Source of the DNA: Ascidia mentula
Taxonomy: Eukaryota > Chordata > Ascidiacea > Phlebobranchia > Ascidiidae
Reading direction: 5' to 3'
Length of the DNA: 64,000 nt
Assembly: GCA_947561715.1 (NCBI GenBank)
Contig: OX387200.1
Location: forward strand, 22,508,501-22,572,500
Position 1 is the stretch's first letter, and each line of letters opens with the position of its first letter. The notes beneath the pieces are model-generated. The model did no database searches. It saw only the letters and a program-made list of their open reading frames with translations, and was not told the origin of the DNA. This document shows positions 58,101 through 64,000 of the stretch, piece by piece. The position numbers and the translations under genes were made by a program.

Positions 58101-61100
58101 TTGGGAGGGTGAATTTGAGCAACCAATCGTAAATATAATCAATAGTTTTCGATATTTGACTTCTGTTCGCCTCAAAAGAAAATCCTCCATATGGATTTTG
58201 TAAAGCATTTAATAAATAATCTGTGAAACTGCTTTTTGTGCATCGAGTTTGGAGCAATCACCGAGAGCGTCCCAAAAATCCAGCAGCAATTCTGCACAAA
58301 AATGTGAAAATGTTTTTAATTTACCAGCAAGAATTTACAGTATGTGTGTGAATAATTTCAAGGAAATCTTTTCCTTTCCAATGTTTTTGAATGAATTATA
58401 TTTTATTGTTTTTATTTTAATTAAAACCTGCAGACATCCTTGTGTGTTGCTCCATTGACCAAAATATCTTGTAAGAATTCCAAACTCCATAAATACAAAT
58501 CCCCAATGGTTGTGTTGTCACATGGAGGGAAGGGAAGGTTGGGTAATGTGAAGTTTTGTAATGCAGTTGATATTGAAGTTTTTAAAGTATTGTTTGAGTC
58601 GATTAAACACAGAGAGTCAAGTGTTTGGTTGTTTGGCATCAGACTTATGTTTGTATACTTCATTGCATTCTGCAAATTCATAATAAAAAAAACTTGTTAT
58701 GATTTGGGAATAAAAGTTTTTATTCACAATAACGTCTTTTTATTATCAGAATAACATCAACTTTTTATACCAGCAAGTGTAGACAGAAACAATGCTATGT
58801 TTGACAAAAAAGGGCAATGAGCTCTTTATAAGCAAACAAACATTTCCTACCACTAACTGACGTATCAAAGAACCAAAACCTTCAATGTCATCAAAAAACA
58901 TTGGACATTTACTGTCAAGACAGTTTGTGATAAACTCTTTCCCACATTCGATTGTCTGCTGTAGTTTTCCCCTACATCAACAAAATTTATATCAATAAAA
59001 AGGGGGTAGTTTTACTTCTTAATGACAAAGAACAAATCACAAAAAAAAGTTGTTTGTCACTATGATTAAAAATAATGAATTAATCAGCTTAACAATATTA
59101 TTTTTTGCAAATTGTCCTGGAAATATCTTCATACCTGCATACTTCTACATCTGTGTATGGAAGTCCACTGAACATTGGTCTGGCACAATCCAACGCCTTC
59201 GTCAAGTTCTTTCGTATCGTGCATTTTGGCAAGACTTGAATTTCTGTTTTCAATCAGTGTACTTTTAATATGAAAACTTTCCTTTACAATGCTTTACAAG
59301 AGCAAACCTAAGTCCTTTGTCTTTAGTGTTGTTTATGATATATTTCCTATAATTTGGCATCATCAGTATCACTAAAAAACAACGCTGTTTAAAACCAAAT
59401 AAGTAAAACAATAAACAGTACAGACAAAGGACTTAGGTTTGCTCTTGTAAAGCAGAGATTTCCAAACATGTTTTAGGAGTTCTACTTTCCTTTGTATGCT
59501 TTAACTATAAACAGGAAGTTGTGTAACTCCATCGTCGTTTCAAAATAACATGAAAATGAACTACAGGGTTGTCATGTTTCTTTAAAGGTATTGTGACAAC
59601 GCGCATGTTTTTCCTGGCCTAGTTCTGACCACGCCGCATGTTTCCTGTAACACAACACTGGAACACCAGACGGAAACAAGTTCCTGATACTCTGCTGGAC
59701 AACCACGTTTATCCCGACTCTTTGTTATGAAACGCCCTCGTGGTCATCGTTCTGTCTCTCTGTCTGTTTTTTATATCGCGCTGTTACGTTTGCACGTTCT
59801 TTGAAGTTAATTCGATGCAATTCGGTCACGTGTTTAAACTTTACGCCGCCTAACATTGCAAACGTGTCTTTAGATTTAGTAGTCTACAGCAAGAACACGC
59901 AAACAGACTTAGCTAGCATCAACATGGCCACCGGCCCGCCACCAATTGGCATAAATTAGTGGCACTAAAGCAATGCTTCCCAAACAGTGGGTCGCGAAGC
60001 TATATCAGGTGGGCCGCGAAGCTCTTTCGGGTGGGTCGCGAAGCATTTCTGAATGTTACAGTTTTCTATTAGACCACGTTTGGTCATATCTCATTGTGGG
60101 TCGCATAATAAAACTTACATTAAAAGTGGGTCGCGAAATGAAAAAGGTTGGGAGGCACTGCACTAAAGGATGTCATACCATACGATCAAATGAAATTTTT
60201 GTGCATGTTTCTTTTTGCTTTCCGATCTCCGAACATTTAATTATTGTAATTATTGTAAATAGGTTAGTTTATAAACTGCGGTTAGTTCAAACACATTTTT
60301 TTACAATAATCTCGCATACACCATTGATTGGTCCGACTGTCAAAATTAATAATTTCTGGCAGCCAAAGAGTAAACAAATACGTCCAAAAAATTTGTAATG
60401 TCATCTTAAAACTGATGACTCCTCTTTTTTCGTTTAAACCTTGCAAAACCTGGAAAATACTCTTACACCAGGTCACAAAGTTTTCGCCAAACCTCAACTA
60501 CATTTCTTTTTTCCACAGACTTGTATGTGCATCAAGTTTGGCCAAAACTTTGTGACCCGATGTTATTGTGTTATCCTAAAAAATTAATATAAACATTAAG
60601 GTGAAAAAAATATCTCTACCGTCAGTTGGTGGTGGTGGGCAGTGTGATGGCCTGGCCGGTTTGTTGCAACCCGACGTTTTGCATTGTGTAAGGTTACATG
60701 TTGATAAGTTTCCAGGGAAAGCCACCTCGCAAGCTGTGTTGGATCCCGCGTATAAACATAAGAATACTTGATAGTGAACTGAAAACATTTTGAAATAAAA
60801 TTAATTGTAATGAAGGCAAATTATCAGCTATCCGCTGACAAATTGTTGTTAGCAATAACATGCAATCGGTTTATTTACAACAAAAACAGAATTGCATTAC
60901 CAGAGTGGTTGTATATGATGTCATAAAGACCACAACTTGCATTTGTGCCCCAACAAAAGGACAGTGAAGGAACAGAGAGATTATTCGGTTGGTTTATGAC
61001 GTTTAAACCATCGTAACAGTACAGAGGTTTATACGAAGGATAAGGCTGGACTTCTCCGGCTCCGACTACGACGTTATAGCCTGTTTGAAATATTTTGTTT

Positions 61101-61969
61101 AAACCAAAGGTCCTTAAAATGCAACTCCGCAATACCGTAGAATTGCATTGCTGTCATGTGGTTGCATGGGGTGACACAAATATACTTAATTTTATTCCCA
61201 TCAAAGCGCGAACAAGCAGATAATAAATTACCGTATGAGAAGTAAAAATATAATTATCTCCAAAAAAAAAACAAAAAAACAAAAGGAGTAAAAGACGATC
61301 ACACCAGTATGAGATCTTTATTAAAGAAACAATAATTTCTCCTATTGGCTTCTTCTGTTTCTATCTGAAAACAGAGTAGCAATAAAAAATTAAATTGAAT
61401 AATTAAAAAATAAACACAAACACAAACAAAAACAAAATAACTCAACAGGTCCACTTTCGGGACTGCCCCGTCAAGAAAAACAAAGCGATAAAACGATAAA
61501 AAAGCTGTTTTCTGCGACAATCCGCTGTGGTTGCAAGAGAAGCGACGAGAGACTGCACTAAAGGTGTGACGTAGCCAAAACGCAAAAGGTGGGGGAGCAC
61601 AAAAGGGCAGTGACGTAGAAAACAGAATACAACTTACTCCCCCTACCTTTTGCGTTTTGGCGACGTCACACCTTTAGTGCTGTATTTTTTTTTTAATTAT
61701 TCAATTTAATTTTTTATTGCTACTCTGTTTTCAGACAGAAACTAAAGATGCCAATAGGCGAAATTATTGTTTCTTTAATAAAGATCTCATACTGGTGTGA
61801 TCGTCTTTTACTCCTTTTTGAGCTGTAGGAATGTCAATTAGTTTTGTTAATCATGAAATTGTTGCAGATGCGTGTCGAAGTATGTTTACCATTTTTTGTA
61901 GAAATCCTCACCTTCAGTATATTGTGATGCTGTGTTAGCGAACAAAACACAAATGACTACAAGCAACAT
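53511..61969 (-). CDS. Adhesion G-protein-coupled receptor A (many exons)
   Basis: A second adhesion GPCR runs on the minus strand with the same ground plan as receptor B. Exon 1 (61969-61912) encodes the signal peptide MLLVVICVLFANTASQ; an in-frame ATG at 62017 would add 16 residues but gives a poorer signal peptide. Then come a Ly6/uPAR-like module, a cysteine-rich helical region, a SEA-like module, GAIN, a GPS (LCKCNHLTSFALLVV), and seven membrane helices ending in a tail SENVTQLRTDTRL with stop at 53513-53511. Exons placed exactly include 61080-60901, 60778-60620, 55309-55172, 55115-55006, 53751 upstream (TM6) and 53693-53511. The HLT cleavage triad is intact. One N-terminal exon near 58200-58290 looks disrupted. 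Ligand and coupling are unknown. Confidence 0.88.
55172..56810 (-). other. Receptor A: GAIN domain and GPS
   Basis: The GPS exon (55309-55172) reads VDIVKQQCVFWDPQHLVWSN, then PPLCKCNHLTSFALLV. Upstream GAIN exons encode NISVPLEPSTSGNTKLRTVF and VVYENDTLFSNSQ (about 55950-55855), LKVSDVTLNKSDVINFSPP (about 56055-56000), LTALGQSSLLIKTKQITLK (about 56350-56295), and the helical start TLSELHLLTSSPNSSEIVET (about 56790-56720). The pattern matches the GAIN region of receptor B. A short transposable element occupies part of the intron at 55547-55754. Confidence 0.85.
55547..55754. mobile_element. Small foldback/TIR element (about 208 bp)
   Basis: The element begins GTATAAGCTGCAGACAGATG and ends with the reverse complement of the same sequence. 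The terminal inverted repeats are about 37 bases with one mismatch, and include GTTTCGACCT and AGGTCGAAAC. It has no coding capacity. It lies in a receptor A intron next to a GAIN exon. The terminal GTTTCGACCT plus GGTCTCATCAGTGCA wording is typical of abundant short non-autonomous repeats, but family identity needs a repeat search. Confidence 0.75.
57835..59245 (-). other. Receptor A: cysteine-rich helical region and SEA-like module
   Basis: Exons at about 59240-59136 (LPKCTIRKNLTKALDCARPM), 58980-58852 (TIECGKEFITNCLDSKCPMF) and 58681-58430 (NNTLKTSISTALQNFTLPNL, ending GATHKDVC) form a helical, cysteine-rich stretch of unknown family. A later exon at about 58225-58092 repeats the pattern (SSFTDYLLNALQNPYGGFSF, ending LPTCE). 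The SEA-like exon (about 57986-57838) reads HRYTFTQRINAEVATDVLES and ends DQAKLIVR. The next exon begins YLVITDDSFTVSY, the same R-Y exon junction seen twice in receptor B. Several N-glycosylation sites occur. Confidence 0.6.
59290..59454. mobile_element. MITE-like element with perfect 31-bp inverted ends
   Basis: TGCTTTACAAGAGCAAACCT begins the element, and its exact reverse complement ends it. About 31 terminal bases on each side are perfectly complementary, around a core of about 100 bases without coding potential. It lies upstream of the cysteine-rich exons of receptor A, in an intron. Perfect arms suggest recent insertion. Confidence 0.85.
59971..60160. mobile_element. hAT-like MITE with 8-bp target-site duplication
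   Basis: The 190-bp element starts CAATGCTTCCCAAAC and ends GGTTGGGAGGCACTG, imperfect inverted repeats of the hAT (Charlie-like) type. It is flanked on both sides by CACTAAAG (59963-59970 and 60161-60168), an 8-bp target duplication as made by hAT transposases. Inside, GTGGGTCGCGAA-type words recur four to five times. It has no coding capacity. It sits in an intron of receptor A. Confidence 0.9.
60620..61080 (-). other. Receptor A: Ly6/uPAR-like module
   Basis: Two exons, 61080-60901 and 60778-60620, join in frame (HS then VHYQVF). They give LYCYDGLNVIN, FCWGTNASCGLYDIIY, LCLYAGSNTACEVAF, TCNLTQCKTSGCNKP: eight cysteines in about 80 residues, beginning CYxG and ending with a GCN cluster. 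In Ly6/uPAR (three-finger) domains the opening C-Y and closing CN are hallmarks. The cysteine spacing is compatible, but the fold is inferred. The module directly follows the signal peptide exon (TASQYTEGYNVVVG), so it would be the outermost, ligand-facing part. Confidence 0.65.
61281..61819. mobile_element. Long foldback element in intron 1 of receptor A
   Basis: Left arm 61281-61410 and right arm about 61681-61819 are near-perfect reverse complements (AAAAGGAGTAAAAGACGATC at the left outer end, its complement at the right). A second inner arm pair lies at about 61551-61590 and 61645-61683 (ACCTTTTGCGTTTTGG). The left side holds about 140 unpaired bases (61411-61550) absent from the right. 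No coding frame. It lies between the signal peptide exon and the Ly6-like exon, where a transcript would form a long hairpin. Confidence 0.85.
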
Positions 61970-62017
61970 TCTGTTTTCCAAATAATTTCTTCGAATCCAT
62001 AATCTGCTTAGAAGCAT

Positions 62018-63684
62018 GTTCACTACCTCTGCCACTGCGTACGTTTAACTTAGTGTAAAGGTTGTTTGTGGGGATACCTTAACTTGCTTCACTCGCCAAC
62101 AGGATATCATACATCAGGACGGTGCGTGATTCACTTAATGTTGTTGGAAGAAATGTTGCCATAAACAATCAACTCTTGTGGCGAATACAAGCTAACAGTT
62201 GGGCAAACTGTATGTCGATTGATAAAGTGTTCTAGGAAACGTTTGAAAGAACAACCATATTTAAGTGGCCAAATGTGATGGTTGTTGTAATTAGGAATTG
62301 TGAATTCATCCCATATACTGTAGTCTAACCTATCCCAAGCAATTTGCGGCAAGACACAAATGTGCGTCAGACTTTTCGACGCAAACACGAAACAAAAGTG
62401 AGACAAAATCAAATTCCAAACCAACCATGAGGGCACTGTGATGTGATCGCATGTCATAATCCAAGCAAATGTTTCGGTGTTAAAATTGCACAACTTTTTA
62501 CAAATTTACGAAGTTGGCGGATCCCCGCGTAACTAAATCTCAGTTTGTGACGTAAAATAACAAGCAAGAAAGCGCAGAAGCTGAAGTTGATTTCAAAATG
62601 AACAAACTATATTTACACTTTAATGGCTGCTCTTGCGTATTCATGGGCCCCTGGCTCACCTATCTGATGGACCCTTGGACGAACTCCCAGGTTTGGAAGT
62701 GCTTCGCAATCTTAACTATTTATCTGTTACTTAAGGCCCCATATCTGCAATAAATCCCCAAATTCAAGTTTTGAAGGCCATCAACATTATTACCCATACC
62801 GAGTGGTTTGCTTGTTTGCCAACAACAATTCCTGTGGTCGGTGACACATGAAGATCTACTGGTACTGTTTAAAGAGAAAAAAAATTATTGCAGCTGCATC
62901 GGTAAAGACACAGCAAGGATCTGATGAGCCTCCAGGAGGATCTTATGTCCTATGGGATAGCAAAAACAGTCCCAGGGGGCAACCAAAGCAACTTTCCTGT
63001 GACAATTTTTTTTGCCATTGCGTAGTAAAGGGTTGGGGCCAACATCAAATTGCAAATTGGATGAGGTTTTTGTGAAAATTTATTTCGCAAAACCAACTTC
63101 TATTTTTTGCAGCCTATTCGGCTAAAATAATGTCCGTTGGCTAAAATAATGTCTCTGGAGGGCGCTTCAAGCAAATATCCTGCAACTAATTTTGACCTGA
63201 ATGCATAGACAAGAGGCGGGCCTAATATAAAATCACAAATTAAGGTATACTTCTGTGATTCAATTTTGAGTTACATCCCCTTGAACATATTGATGCTTTT
63301 TCAACTCACTTTTTCACAGCACCCAGCACCAAATGTCTAGCTGAATGAGAAGGGCAAAAAATGCGCTAAAACTGCACCAAACACGCTGAAAATCGCTCTG
63401 GCAACAGCACGTGACTTCCTGCTCATTCCCTTGTGACGTCACTGAGTTTCTCTATGACCGAGGTACAAGACGGGCATTCCCCGCGGGCTAAACTTTTTTA
63501 ATAGAAATACTGATATGCGGTCTTAAGCCAAGATGTGTTCCAATACAAAGCAATCAAGTCATGTAAAAATGACTGCTTATCCATAGAGAGATCCTTTCAC
63601 AAACAGCTTCAAATTTGAAATGACTTAAACAAAATTTATTTGACAAAAACATTTACAACAAATTGGATGGTAGTGTCCATCACA
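62018..63684. other. Gap between receptors A and C
   Basis: This interval must contain the promoter of receptor A and the 3' end of receptor C. No recognised exon was found. Two reading frames (62131-62493 minus; 62848-63075 plus) lack known motifs. A TGACGTCA is present near 63434. Confidence 0.5.
62131..62493 (-). CDS. Unidentified 120-codon open frame
   Basis: A stop-free minus-strand frame with residues such as SLTHICVLPQIAWDRLDYSI and PNYNNHHIWPLKYGCSFKRF has a fairly protein-like composition (mixed aromatic, cysteine and charged residues). No ATG opens the full frame; the first internal ATG gives MTCDHITVPSW. It may be an exon fragment, an old transposon-encoded piece or chance. No family recognised. 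Confidence 0.2.
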   Translation of the reverse strand: MCNFNTETFAWIMTCDHITVPSWLVWNLILSHFCFVFASKSLTHICVLPQIAWDRLDYSIWDEFTIPNYNNHHIWPLKYGCSFKRFLEHFINRHTVCPTVSLYSPQELIVYGNISSNNIK

Positions 63685-64000
63685 TCATAATCTTGTATCG
63701 GTTATTAGTTGATTTCCTGTCACATTTTCACTCTGGTTGGTGGTTTTATCTTTACTTATCCAGGCATCAACAGATGAAGTTTCCTTTTTAGTTGTGAGAC
63801 TCCGGAAAGGTTTTGTCCACATTATGAATATTTCCCTTCGTAAAACTGCAGACGTGTAAAATATCAGGATTCCCTTAAAAAGATTTAAGGTTAGTAGTTG
63901 ACAATTTCACACAAAGTTTATTCAACATACAAGGAAAGCGTTGAAGATTGTAAACAACCAACTAAAAGTTAGCAAATAAACTTGGTCATCTGATAAAAGC
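63685..64000 (-). CDS. Adhesion GPCR C, last exons only (cut by window edge)
   Basis: The exon at 63873-63685 encodes GILIFYTSAVLRREIFIMW and a tail ending NVTGNQLITDTRL, stop TGA at 63687-63685. The exon from the window edge to 63931 encodes the TM6 end (FMLLSDDQVYLLTFSWLFTI). Both match receptor A nearly base for base. Against A at 53511-53820 only about ten substitutions and one 6-base insertion are seen over about 310 bases, and the TM6 exon and intron are identical over the visible part. The insertion adds two residues in frame. The rest of the gene lies beyond position 64000. Confidence 0.9.

Noticed and set aside
62848-63075. 75-codon plus-strand frame with basic N-terminus
   Set aside because: No recognisable motif, and sequence around it looks like degraded non-coding DNA between receptors.

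Overview
The window is animal nuclear DNA, most probably from a solitary ascidian tunicate such as Ciona. It is AT-rich, and its genes are built from many small exons joined by short GT-AG introns. The proteins are metazoan: an IkappaB/Bcl-3-type ankyrin protein, a dynein heavy chain and adhesion G-protein-coupled receptors. The tunicate assignment is an inference. No bacterial feature is present, and most long reading frames are intron-containing fragments or chance frames.

Layout. (1) 1-4859: a GT/GC microsatellite, then mostly unassigned sequence. (2) 4860-6151, minus: three exons of an IkappaB/Bcl-3-like ankyrin-repeat protein; its 3' exons were not found. (3) 6152-13380: about 7 kb with no recognisable gene. 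(4) 13404-44174, plus: one gene of about 31 kb for a full-length dynein heavy chain. Tail, linker, AAA1-AAA6, stalk, microtubule-binding domain and C-terminal domain can all be traced in order. The AAA1 nucleotide site, which powers normal dyneins, is destroyed (no P-loop, no Walker B acids). AAA2 and AAA3 keep P-loops and AAA4 does not. This points to a DNHD1-type dynein, a pseudo-motor. A 20-bp minisatellite and other repeats sit in its introns. (5) 44535-52415, minus: adhesion GPCR 'B', convergent with the dynein gene. (6) 53511-61969, minus: adhesion GPCR 'A'. (7) 63685-64000, minus: the last exons of a third copy, 'C', nearly identical to A including its intron, cut by the window edge.

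Receptors A and B have signal peptides, N-terminal cysteine-rich modules (Ly6/uPAR-like in A), a recurrent SEA-like module ending in R-Y at an exon junction, GAIN and GPS autoproteolysis modules, and seven membrane segments. B also carries EGF-like modules. They form a lineage-style tandem array that is still duplicating. Several small non-autonomous elements (hAT-like, foldback, TIR/MITE) sit in the introns and upstream parts of receptor A.

The left 45 kb is dense in palindromic TGACGTCA-like words, while the receptor region has few. The strongest leads are the catalytically dead AAA1 dynein and the receptor array.
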